Assembly: GCA_020445045.1 (NCBI GenBank)
Contig: JAGRHI010000048.1
Span: forward strand, 3,986 to 12,041
Source: Candidatus Competibacteraceae bacterium
GTDB taxonomy: Bacteria; Pseudomonadota; Gammaproteobacteria; Competibacterales; Competibacteraceae
Direction of reading: 5' to 3'
Length of the DNA stretch: 8,056 bases
A model generated the notes under the pieces. It was not told the origin of the DNA. It ran no database searches and was given only the letters and a program-made list of their open reading frames with translations. A program made the translations under genes and the position numbers. This document shows positions 1-6,625 of the stretch, piece after piece. Each line of letters begins with the position of its first letter. Position 1 is the first letter of the stretch.

Positions 1-1023
1 GTGGTGCTACTGCCGCTGTTGCGGCGTCCCGCCAAACCGAAACAAGCACCGGTTCAGACGGAAACGATCACCGAACCGGAGCCTGCGCCCGAATCCGCCG
101 CGCCGACGACCCGCACCCAGATCCGCGAAACTCGTTCCGTCCGGCCGCGGCCCGCCGTCGCCAGTTCGACGACCCCGACCCCAGCCGAGACCGAGACCAT
201 GCCCGCGGCGTCCCAAGCCGCCGCATCCAAACCCGCGGAAACGCCTCCCAAACCCATTGACGAACTGCTTAAGGATATCGATTTCGGGCTGGGGGACGCG
301 CCGGTGGGCGGAAAAGACGCTGCCTCGGCGCGGAAGATGGAAACACCGCGCTTGCCTGATACCGAGCCTCCCACGGCTCCGGTAACCCGCACAGCCACCA
401 ATCCATTCCTACCGGCGGAACCGGCGTCAAACAAGGCACCTGCTCACTCCCCCCAGGCAGACCTGCCCGACGAGCTGCGGCTGGACAATTTGGATTTCGA
501 CTTTGGCGACCTGGGATTGGAAAACACCGCGCGGCCGAAAACCGACTTGCCGCCATTGGAACTGAGACCGGCCGAATCGAGCGCGACAGCCAATCCGCCG
601 CCGCGGGTACTTGATACCTTCGAACCGATGACCGAACCGACGGCTCCGCCGGCCACCCCGCTCCAGATCGAACCGCTGTCCATGCCACCACCCTCCCGGA
701 AATTCGAATTCACCGACATCACCCAGGAACTGGAGCAACCCGGCGCACCCGTCGAACCGTTGAAGTTGGACGAAGATCTGCGAGTGATCAATGACGGATC
801 GCTCGATCTCGGCAATATGGAGCCTGACAGCGCGTCAACCCCCGGCGGCGATCGGGAAATGGAAACCACCGCCGATTACGTGGAAACCAAGCTGGACTTG
901 GCCACGGCCTATCTGGATATGGGCGATCAGTTGGGAGCACGCAGCCTGCTGGAGGAGGCACTGCAAGAGGGCACTGCTTCCCAACAGCAACAAGCGAGAG
1001 AACTGCTCAACAAATTGGGTTGA
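1..1023 (+). CDS. fimV: FimV-like polar hub protein, C-terminal part (5' end outside window)
   Basis: The reading frame is open from base 1 and lacks its 5' end; the GTG at position 1 is only the first codon in the window. FimV proteins are inner-membrane proteins with a periplasmic LysM region, one membrane segment and a long acidic cytoplasmic part, and they organise the cell pole, type IV pili and related functions. The visible 340 residues begin with VVLLPLLRR, which looks like the cytoplasmic end of that membrane segment. A Pro/Thr/Glu-rich low-complexity stretch follows (about residues 10-285), with acidic-aromatic patches such as IDFGLGD (93-99), LDFDFGDLGL (164-173) and FEFTDI (235-240). 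The end (about 287-340) is the conserved FimV C-terminal helical repeat, with VETKLDLATAYLDMGD and GARSLLEEALQEG. The gene stops with TGA 20 nt before a strong terminator and converges on the transglycosylase gene. The family call rests mainly on the C-terminal domain, and the LysM part cannot be checked here. Confidence 0.88.
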   Translation: MVLLPLLRRPAKPKQAPVQTETITEPEPAPESAAPTTRTQIRETRSVRPRPAVASSTTPTPAETETMPAASQAAASKPAETPPKPIDELLKDIDFGLGDAPVGGKDAASARKMETPRLPDTEPPTAPVTRTATNPFLPAEPASNKAPAHSPQADLPDELRLDNLDFDFGDLGLENTARPKTDLPPLELRPAESSATANPPPRVLDTFEPMTEPTAPPATPLQIEPLSMPPPSRKFEFTDITQELEQPGAPVEPLKLDEDLRVINDGSLDLGNMEPDSASTPGGDREMETTADYVETKLDLATAYLDMGDQLGARSLLEEALQEGTASQQQQARELLNKLG

Positions 1024-1043
1024 GTCTCCCCTGGCATCACCCC

Positions 1044-1069
1044 AAACCCCTCCAAGTGGAGGGGTTTTT
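1044..1069 (+). terminator. Intrinsic terminator after fimV, between convergent genes
   Basis: A perfect 10-bp stem (AAACCCCTCC at 1044-1053 pairing with GGAGGGGTTT at 1058-1067) with an AAGT loop runs into a T tract at 1065-1069. It lies 20 nt after the fimV stop codon. Read on the - strand, the same stem lies about 20 nt beyond the transglycosylase stop but is followed only by TTTGGGG, so it probably terminates less efficiently in that direction. It may still serve both converging transcripts. Confidence 0.9.
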
Positions 1070-1088
1070 CATGAGGGAACCCCTGGGA

Positions 1089-2330
1089 TCAACGCAAACG
1101 AACGGTACTGACAGGTTCGGCCAGCGCCAGCGCCCGGTCGGCGGTGCCACGCTGGGTCAGGCGCAATACTGTCCCGGCCGGCAACCAAATCATGGTCCCC
1201 GCAGGCAATGCAACGCGTCCATCTTGCGCCGCGGGTTTCCATGCCTTGTTCAGATCGACCAATTCCCACGAGTTCACTTCGTAATAACTGGCCAGCATTG
1301 GCATGGATACCGATTGCCGCAATCGGATTCGATCCAGGTTGAGGGGAGGCTCGTAGCTGACACCCTCCGGGAAAAACCGCTGGGGATTGCGGGCGACATT
1401 GCGAGCCGCCAGGAATTCGGCATAGAAGTTCCGCGACGCGAACCCGAAACTGGACCCCGAGTAGTGCCGCACGATGGCGCCAATATCGTTGCCATACGCC
1501 TGCTGGGCACGCAGCATGCCGCCGACGCCGTGATTGTACGAGGTCAGCGCCAGCGGCCAACTACCCAGGCGGTCGTAGGCGTCCCGCAGATAGCGGGAGG
1601 CGCCCTGCGCCGATGCCACGGGATCACGCCGCTCGTCCACGGCCGCGTTCAGCATCATGAATTGCCGCGCGGTGCCCGGCATGAACTGCCACATGCCCAC
1701 CGCGCCGACCGAGGAAGCGGCATGGTTCTGGAAAGACGACTCCACATGCGGCAGATAGGCCAGATCCTCGGGCAATCCGGCCTCGCGGAACACGCCCCGG
1801 AATGCCGCATCGTAACGGCCACTGATTTCCAGACCCCGTTTAAAGCGCTCGCGCAGGCCACGCTGACTACGCAGCCGCTCGCTGGCGCCGATGATGGCAC
1901 CAGGTCCGCCACTGCTTTTGCGGATATGACTCGCCAAGGCCTGCTCGGCCGGCATTAGCGGAATATTGGCCATCGATTTGAACTCCACCTGGCGCAGCAA
2001 CTCCTTCAAGGTTTCATAGTGCCCCTTGGCAAAGTCCTTCTGCTCGGCGCTTTGGCCTTCGCCCACCGGACCGGGCAAGGTCATCACCCCGTAGACGACA
2101 TCCATGTAGCGGTCGTCGTGCAGGGCGATCTGATTGCGCCCCCAGACCCCATAGACCTTGCTCCAAAATTCAACCTGTGGTTGTAGTTCCGGTGGCGCCG
2201 GAAACGCCGCATCGGGAGGCTTGCTCGCGCTGGCTAGAAGCCTGATCGGAGACGGTGCCGGCTCGGTGGCGCAGGCAACCAACATCAGCAGTGCCAGAAG
2301 GGCCAATAATCCGCGCAGTCGTGATTGCAT
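1089..2330 (-). CDS. Lipoprotein lytic transglycosylase, SLT/GH23 domain, MltD-like
   Basis: This 413-residue protein should cleave peptidoglycan glycan strands non-hydrolytically, forming 1,6-anhydro-muramyl ends in the periplasm. It begins with a lipoprotein signal peptide: MQSRLRG, a Leu/Ala hydrophobic core and the lipobox LVAC, with the modified Cys at residue 20. Residues about 50-115 form a family-specific N-terminal region (EFWSKVYGVWGRNQIALHDD). The SLT domain spans roughly 170-305 and has the expected signatures: catalytic Glu197 in VESSF, GAVGMWQFMPGTAR (209-222) and SYNHGVGG (264-271). Residues about 335-390 resemble a degenerate LysM module (VNSWELVDLN, then LPAGTMIWLPAG). The ATG start is supported by the signal peptide and by AGGGAG upstream. 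It is the last gene of the leftward gsp run, 93 nt after gspN, with no obvious terminator between. The enzyme class is secure; equating it with E. coli MltD is not. Confidence 0.9.
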   Translation of the reverse strand: MQSRLRGLLALLALLMLVACATEPAPSPIRLLASASKPPDAAFPAPPELQPQVEFWSKVYGVWGRNQIALHDDRYMDVVYGVMTLPGPVGEGQSAEQKDFAKGHYETLKELLRQVEFKSMANIPLMPAEQALASHIRKSSGGPGAIIGASERLRSQRGLRERFKRGLEISGRYDAAFRGVFREAGLPEDLAYLPHVESSFQNHAASSVGAVGMWQFMPGTARQFMMLNAAVDERRDPVASAQGASRYLRDAYDRLGSWPLALTSYNHGVGGMLRAQQAYGNDIGAIVRHYSGSSFGFASRNFYAEFLAARNVARNPQRFFPEGVSYEPPLNLDRIRLRQSVSMPMLASYYEVNSWELVDLNKAWKPAAQDGRVALPAGTMIWLPAGTVLRLTQRGTADRALALAEPVSTVRLR

Positions 2331-2338
2331 CGACGTTT

Positions 2339-2344
2339 CTCCCT
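2339..2344 (-). promoter_or_regulatory. Ribosome binding site of the lytic transglycosylase gene
   Basis: The - strand reads AGGGAG, 8 nt before the ATG at 2328-2330. It is one of the clearest Shine-Dalgarno sites in the window and shows that this gene is translated independently rather than by stop/start coupling like the gsp genes. In the remaining spacer back to the gspN stop (2345-2423) I see no convincing -35/-10 pair and no hairpin followed by a T tract. Confidence 0.7.
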
Positions 2345-2423
2345 GGTTGTTTCTTTGTGCGATCGCGTGATTGGAGCGTGCTTGCGGGATCGAGGGGATA
2401 AACCGCTCCCGTGGCGGCGAGGC

Positions 2424-3185
2424 CTACCTGGCCAAGGTGCCCGAAAAGTCCAGCTTCCAGCGACCGTCGCCGCCAGGTGGCCCCAGCAGGTTCAGCATCT
2501 GGCGCAGGGCTTGGTTGCCAGCATCGCGGACGGCGGCCGATCCGCTAAAACGATAACGGTGGTCGGGTGATACGTTCAAGATACCGTCCAGCTCCAGCGG
2601 CGCGTTGTTGTCCTTGACCACGCCCTGGATGCCCGCCGGTGTTGCCGGGCTCAATTGCGCCACGAAATCGCCAAGAGGCAGCGGTCGGCCCAGCATGGCA
2701 CGTAAATTTAACAAATGAACCCCGCCATCGGCCGATTGCGGCAGGCCGGCGGCGTTCAGGCTCAGTTCCCGCAGGTCGAATTCCACCACTCCCCGCAGTG
2801 GCGGTGTGGGCTGGCCGGCCAACTCGCTCAGCCTGGCCAGCGGCAGGCGGCCGCTGAAATCGCGAAACCGCAGTCGACGGTCCCAGCTTATCGCGACGTT
2901 TCCCATCAGTTTAGCGTCGGGATCGTCGGTGTCCAGCCTGAATTCCAGCCATCCGCCCAACAAGGCGAATGGCCGCCAGTTCCAGTTCAGCCTCCTGATC
3001 GGCATATCGCGCCAGCTCACGCCCCAGGCCGAACCTTCGATCACGGTCCCATCCATCGCCTGCGCATTGAGGCCGGGCAATCGCTCGTCGAGCAGACCGA
3101 CCACCAAACCGGCCGGAGCCAGCAGCAGCAGAAACAGCAAAAACGCCAGCAAACCCAGTAGGCCGTAACCCAAGAGACGCTTCAT
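2424..3185 (-). CDS. gspN: T2SS accessory inner-membrane protein GspN
   Basis: This 253-residue protein has the GspN pattern. One N-terminal membrane segment (about residues 5-31, preceded by MKR) leads into a periplasmic, beta-rich domain. Family-like signatures are GTVIEGSAWGVSW (46-58) followed by LNWNWRPFALLGGWLEF (66-82), and a C-terminal LNLLGPPGGDGRWKLDFSG (231-249). GspN is present in only some T2SS clusters and its role is poorly defined; it is usually treated as an assembly accessory beside the GspC/L/M platform. Its ATG overlaps the gspM stop as ATGA, which suggests translational coupling, and a GGGA lies 8 nt upstream. The stop is TAG. In many clusters gspN lies near gspC or gspD, but here a lytic transglycosylase follows. 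Length and architecture fit the family. Confidence 0.88.
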   Translation of the reverse strand: MKRLLGYGLLGLLAFLLFLLLLAPAGLVVGLLDERLPGLNAQAMDGTVIEGSAWGVSWRDMPIRRLNWNWRPFALLGGWLEFRLDTDDPDAKLMGNVAISWDRRLRFRDFSGRLPLARLSELAGQPTPPLRGVVEFDLRELSLNAAGLPQSADGGVHLLNLRAMLGRPLPLGDFVAQLSPATPAGIQGVVKDNNAPLELDGILNVSPDHRYRFSGSAAVRDAGNQALRQMLNLLGPPGGDGRWKLDFSGTLAR

Positions 3186-3670
3186 GGTCGGGTTTCCCGC
3201 AGGATGACGCGAGCATTCACCAGCCCGGTGGCATTGGCGCGATCGATACTCAAATTGACGATGGCGATGCGGTGGTCATGTTCCAGCGTCCCCAACCAGG
3301 GAATCAGTTTGTCGAACTCGACTCCATCCAGTTGTGCGCTCAGCTTGTCTTCGCCCTGGGGCGCAACCCGTTTCAGGGCGCTTGTCAGCCCCGCCGCCCG
3401 CGCGGTCTGATCCACCAGCGTGAGCAGGGAGCGACCGTCACTGGCGGAGCTTGCACCGGCATTGCCGCTCAGGCGTTTGACCTCCCGCGCGGCCTGCCGC
3501 ATCCAGATCAGGTCGGCGCGCTGCTCGGCGACGCGCTGCTGGAGCTGGCGGTGGCTGGTCCGAAACGGCTCCCACACCAGCGCGTAGCCCAGCAGTGCCA
3601 GCGTCAGCCCCAGTCCCCCGATGACCAACAGGCGCTCGCGAGCGCTCAGGGTTTCCCACCAAGCTTTCAT
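3182..3670 (-). CDS. gspM: T2SS assembly platform protein GspM
   Basis: This is a 162-residue bitopic inner-membrane protein. The short cytoplasmic N terminus MKAWWETLSARER is characteristic of GspM (the usual pattern being W..L..RER) and is followed by a membrane helix at about 14-34. A coiled-coil stretch at about 38-67 (HRQLQQRVAEQRADLIWMRQ) and a small periplasmic ferredoxin-like domain (about 78-160) complete the protein. GspM partners GspL and stabilises the inner-membrane platform. The frame stays open far upstream to 4144, but the ATG at 3668-3670 is the credible start. It gives the family N terminus and overlaps the gspL stop as ATGA. Its own stop overlaps the gspN start in the same way. 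The length is normal for GspM. Confidence 0.92.
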   Translation of the reverse strand: MKAWWETLSARERLLVIGGLGLTLALLGYALVWEPFRTSHRQLQQRVAEQRADLIWMRQAAREVKRLSGNAGASSASDGRSLLTLVDQTARAAGLTSALKRVAPQGEDKLSAQLDGVEFDKLIPWLGTLEHDHRIAIVNLSIDRANATGLVNARVILRETRP

Positions 3671-4851
3671 GAGGACGCTCTTTTCAGCGTGATCTTGCTC
3701 TCCATCTGGCCTTCCCGCTGGGTGGTGCGCATGTCCATGCGCAGCCCCGGTTGCCGGTCGAATTGTTGCCGGAGCCGATCCAGCACCGCCGGGTCGCCTC
3801 CTTCCAGCGCCAGGTCCAATTGCCCGTCGCGGTAGCCGAGGCCACGCAAAGTGACATTCGGAAAATGGGCCAGTGGCTGTGCGCCTTGGTAGAGCAGTTC
3901 CAGGAAACCACTGCCGCCGCTGGGCGCCAACTCCCGCAGGCGGGTTTCCATCTGGACCTTGGGGTTGACGATCCGGGTTACCTCGGGCAAGGCGTCCTTG
4001 AAGGTCCGTTCGATCTCGGTCCGCAACGCCGTGAACTCCCGTTGCAATCGCCAGTGCTCGTACGCCTGCCCAGCGATCTGCGTCAGCAGCGTCATTCCCA
4101 CCAGCGCCGCCGCCGCCCGCCAGGGCCGCAGCCAACGGCCCCAATGCGCCTGCCGACTGTAACTGCTCTGCAGCAGATTCAGCACGGTGGTTGGCTGATA
4201 ACCCGACGCGAACAGCGCCAGCGGCTCGATTGGCGTGTCTTCCGGGCTGAGTTCGATCCCGGTTTCAGCCAGTTCGGTTGCGGGAGCTCCCCAGACGCGC
4301 AGGCGCTGAGGCTTGGCCTCGCCGGCTTCGGTCAGCGCCTGGTTGAGCAGCAGCGCCAGATTGTCGCGCTCGGTGGCAAAACCTTCCCAACGGCCGGTAC
4401 GCACCAGCGCCCGCCGCGCTTCCAGCAGCACGCTCCACTCGTCGCTTTGCCAAGGCAGCAGCAACGGGTCCGGCACGACAGCGGCCGGCGTCAGGCCCGC
4501 TTGATCGCAAGTTTCCAGCCAAGCGCTCAGCAAGGTCCGATCGACGACCGCCACCGGCAGATAGCCGTTGTCCACCGCGTTGCCCAGCGCGAAATGCAGG
4601 GCCTCGATATCCTCGACCAGATCATCTTCCAGGGCAAACGGCACGGCCCGCGCCCAAGTGGAACGCTTGCGGCTGGGTAGGGCCAAGCGATGCAAAGTGA
4701 CCGCTTCGCCCGGCGCGACCAGTATCTGGCGCGCGCCGTCGCTCTGACCGGACAGGTCGGCCAACGGACCGTGCCGGACCTCGCCGTCGGGACGCAGCCA
4801 TTCCGCCTCATCGGCGGAAACGAATCGGAAAAAACAGAGTGGGGCAGGCAC
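3667..4851 (-). CDS. gspL: T2SS assembly platform protein GspL
   Basis: This 394-residue protein should recruit the GspE ATPase to the inner membrane and bind GspM. The cytoplasmic actin-like region (about residues 1-235) shows GspL signatures: LALPSRKRSTWARAVPFALE (56-75), LVEDIEALHFALG (78-90), AVVPDPLLLPW (124-134) and LNLLQSSYS (224-232). A membrane helix follows at about 246-265. After it come a helical stretch (266-305) and a periplasmic ferredoxin-like domain (about 314-394). The start is GTG (4849-4851), 6 nt after the gspK stop, with AGGA about 10 nt upstream located inside the gspK end. The stop overlaps the gspM start as ATGA. Size and domain order match family norms, and I see no defect. 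Confidence 0.93.
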   Translation of the reverse strand: MPAPLCFFRFVSADEAEWLRPDGEVRHGPLADLSGQSDGARQILVAPGEAVTLHRLALPSRKRSTWARAVPFALEDDLVEDIEALHFALGNAVDNGYLPVAVVDRTLLSAWLETCDQAGLTPAAVVPDPLLLPWQSDEWSVLLEARRALVRTGRWEGFATERDNLALLLNQALTEAGEAKPQRLRVWGAPATELAETGIELSPEDTPIEPLALFASGYQPTTVLNLLQSSYSRQAHWGRWLRPWRAAAALVGMTLLTQIAGQAYEHWRLQREFTALRTEIERTFKDALPEVTRIVNPKVQMETRLRELAPSGGSGFLELLYQGAQPLAHFPNVTLRGLGYRDGQLDLALEGGDPAVLDRLRQQFDRQPGLRMDMRTTQREGQMESKITLKRASS

Positions 4852-4857
4852 GTCGTC

Positions 4858-5979
4858 TCAATCCTGGTTGCCGAAACCGCGCCGCAGGACACGGACGCCG
4901 TTTTCGTCGCGGAATAGCATACTGTATAGCATGGCTCGGCCGTCGCCCACTCGCGCTTCGGCCCGTAATAGAAAATACTGGCTGGCGACCCCGAGCTGGG
5001 CTTTCAACTCCGCGTTCACGGTCAGATGGGCCGCGTTCAAGAAATCGTCCACTTTGTCATACCCCTCGTCGGGTCGGGTTTCCAGCAGGCGCTCCAGTTC
5101 GGTCGCGTCCGCGCCATCGTCACTCAGCGCCGCCAGCACCGGTACCGACGCGGTGTTGACGTTCAGCGCGGTGCCCGGTGGCAGGGCACAGACATAGGGA
5201 GCCAATTTTTCGTAAGTTTCCCGGTCCACGCCCTTGACCAGCCGCAGTTCCGAAACACTGGTGAAGGGCTGGTTCGCGGCCAGGTACGCTGGATTCAATA
5301 CCGTGTAATCGCTGTCCTCGGCCCCGTCTGGAAACAACGGGTCCCGATTGGGATCGATCCAATCGACGATCGCCTGGGCCAGTTCCGGTTTCAATTCGAG
5401 GCTTTCCAACAGACGTTGCAGCGCTTGCACCTGCGGTTGGTCGATTTGTCCTTGTTTGGATTGCGGTTGCTTGGGATTAGTGGGTGACTTGGGATTGTCG
5501 GACGACGATTCCGCAGTGGGCTCCTCCGTCGCCGTTTGCGATTCCGTCTCCTGCTCCTTGCCTCCATCGGCGGAGCGCTCCCGATCGTTCGCGTCGGGGT
5601 CGGGCGGCTGTCCATCCGGTGCCGGTTGCCATAGGTTGTTGAGATTGAAACAACCTTGCAGGTCGCTGAGCCGACCGGAAAGTTCGCCGCCCTCGACCGG
5701 CAGTGTCAGCGGCAAATTGGCCCATTCCTCGCCCGGATGGTCGGTTTCGTTATCCTGCCGGTCACGCGCCAGAATGACCATCGCCCACTGTTCGAGGCCG
5801 AGCGTGTACAGCCGAGCCTGCTGCTGGTGCTGAAGCACGGTGCTGCGACGGATCGCCAATTGCTGCAAGGTGGCCAGACTGGTCGCGGTGACGCTGGCGA
5901 GAAAGACGATCAGCAGCACGGTGATCAGCGCCACGCCGGCTTGCGGGCCGGTGCTCGCGGCACGGTTGCTCGGCGGCAT
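4858..5979 (-). CDS. gspK: T2SS minor pseudopilin GspK, with long hydrophilic insert
   Basis: This is the large minor pseudopilin that sits at the tip of the pseudopilus with GspI and GspJ. From the ATG at 5977-5979 it has 373 residues. The leader ends at PQAG15 and the mature protein begins VALITVLLIVFLASV. Thr at mature position 5, in place of the usual Glu, is in line with GspK. Family motifs follow: LSDLQGCFNLNNL (104-116), LAQAIVDWIDPN (200-211), FTSVSELRLVKGV (239-251) and GTALNVNTASVPVLAAL (269-285). Residues about 117-183 are a Pro/Asp/Glu/Ser/Gln-rich insert between conserved blocks, which explains why the protein exceeds the usual length of about 310-335. An alternative GTG start at 6033, behind a GGAGGA, would add 18 residues and overlap gspJ. 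I prefer 5979 because prepilin leaders are normally short, but this is not certain. Confidence 0.9.
   Translation of the reverse strand: MPPSNRAASTGPQAGVALITVLLIVFLASVTATSLATLQQLAIRRSTVLQHQQQARLYTLGLEQWAMVILARDRQDNETDHPGEEWANLPLTLPVEGGELSGRLSDLQGCFNLNNLWQPAPDGQPPDPDANDRERSADGGKEQETESQTATEEPTAESSSDNPKSPTNPKQPQSKQGQIDQPQVQALQRLLESLELKPELAQAIVDWIDPNRDPLFPDGAEDSDYTVLNPAYLAANQPFTSVSELRLVKGVDRETYEKLAPYVCALPPGTALNVNTASVPVLAALSDDGADATELERLLETRPDEGYDKVDDFLNAAHLTVNAELKAQLGVASQYFLLRAEARVGDGRAMLYSMLFRDENGVRVLRRGFGNQD
5431..5632 (-). other. Low-complexity insert coding region inside gspK
   Basis: About 65 codons encode a charged, polar segment rich in Asp, Glu, Ser, Thr, Pro, Gln and Lys, between the conserved FNLNNL block and the helix VQALQRLLESLEL. 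The frame is continuous and both flanks are in the same frame, so this is an in-frame insert and not a frameshift. It is predicted to be disordered and exposed in the periplasm. Confidence 0.7.
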
Positions 5980-5998
5980 GACCGGTCCAACGCCGGGA

Positions 5999-6625
5999 TC
6001 AGCCGGCCAAGGGGAACAAGCGGGTGATTTCACCCCAGTCCTCCAGCGTCAGGCTCACTTCCACCGCCCGGGGCAAGACCACGGAACCGCGTCGTCCGGT
6101 TTCGCCGTCGTCGCTGGCGGCGGCTGGCGGCGGCCAGTCGTCTTGCCAAGCGTCGTCCGCGTCCAGAAACCGTACCTTGAGTTCTTGCACCCGGTCCAGC
6201 AATAAGGTCTCGCGCGGCTCGACCAATCCCCCTCGGTCCAAGACTTGCCAGTGCAACCGCCATAGCCGGCCCTCGCGCAGCCGGTAAGCGACCCGTTGCA
6301 GGGTCGCGCGCGCCTGGCCGAGCGGGTTGTCCCAACCGGCGCGGGTCAGGGTCAGCGCGTCGCTGGCCAACGCCCCGCCCCGCAGGGCGGGCTGGGGGTC
6401 GCCGTATTCGTCGCGGATACCGCGCGCCAGGGTTTGCTCGACGTCCTGTTCCATGCGGTAAACCGCCAATTGAACCGCCGCCAGCCGGCGGCTTTGCGCC
6501 TCCACGGCGGCTCGGGTGAACAAGACGTTGCGCAAGCCACCGTAAGCGGCAATGGCCATGATGGCGAACACCGCCAGGGCGACCAACAGTTCCAACAGGG
6601 TAAAGCCGCGCGCCGCAATCCTCAT
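5999..6625 (-). CDS. gspJ: T2SS minor pseudopilin GspJ
   Basis: This 208-residue prepilin forms the GspI-GspJ-GspK tip complex. The class III signal is textbook: MRIAARG7 is followed by FTLLELLVALAVFAIMAIAA, with cleavage after Gly7 and the conserved Glu at mature position 5 (residue 12). The periplasmic domain carries GspJ features such as RLAAVQLAVYRMEQDVEQ (47-64), RVAYRLREGRLWRLHW (111-126) and a C-terminal LPRAVEVSLTLEDWGEITRL (184-203). The frame is open further upstream to 6778, but the ATG at 6623-6625 gives the proper prepilin leader and overlaps the gspI stop as ATGA. There is no good Shine-Dalgarno site directly upstream. Instead a short GC-rich hairpin (6635-6649) lies there, which suggests that translation depends on coupling to gspI. 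Confidence 0.94.
   Translation of the reverse strand: MRIAARGFTLLELLVALAVFAIMAIAAYGGLRNVLFTRAAVEAQSRRLAAVQLAVYRMEQDVEQTLARGIRDEYGDPQPALRGGALASDALTLTRAGWDNPLGQARATLQRVAYRLREGRLWRLHWQVLDRGGLVEPRETLLLDRVQELKVRFLDADDAWQDDWPPPAAASDDGETGRRGSVVLPRAVEVSLTLEDWGEITRLFPLAG
6039..6044 (-). promoter_or_regulatory. GGAGGA, possible ribosome binding site for an upstream gspK start
   Basis: The - strand reads GGAGGA 5 nt before a GTG at 6031-6033 that is in frame with gspK. It lies inside gspJ, where it encodes the Leu-Glu-Asp of LEDWG, a stretch that looks conserved in GspJ, so it may be a coding coincidence. The preferred ATG at 5979 has only GGA about 6 nt upstream. Confidence 0.35.

Noticed and set aside
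1020..1958. A 312-codon open frame on the + strand opposite the lytic transglycosylase
   Set aside because: It starts in the fimV stop/terminator region, its translation shows no recognisable domain, and it is the complement of a gene with clear SLT motifs. Long antisense frames are common in high-GC DNA.
2331..2423. A promoter or terminator between gspN and the transglycosylase gene
   Set aside because: Only weak imperfect inverted repeats with long loops and no T tract are present, and no convincing -35/-10 pair is seen. The only clear signal is the AGGGAG ribosome binding site.
3671..4144. An upstream extension of gspM to an earlier start
   Set aside because: The extra residues are an off-frame reading of gspL. 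The ATG at 3670 gives the normal GspM N terminus and an ATGA overlap.
3751..4680. A 309-codon open frame on the + strand opposite gspL
   Set aside because: It has Gln/Arg/Pro-rich composition typical of an antisense shadow, no domain, and the opposite strand encodes a full GspL.
5431..5632. The GspK insert as a frameshift or inserted mobile element
   Set aside because: Conserved GspK blocks on both sides are in one frame, there is no stop, and there are no terminal repeats or target duplications.
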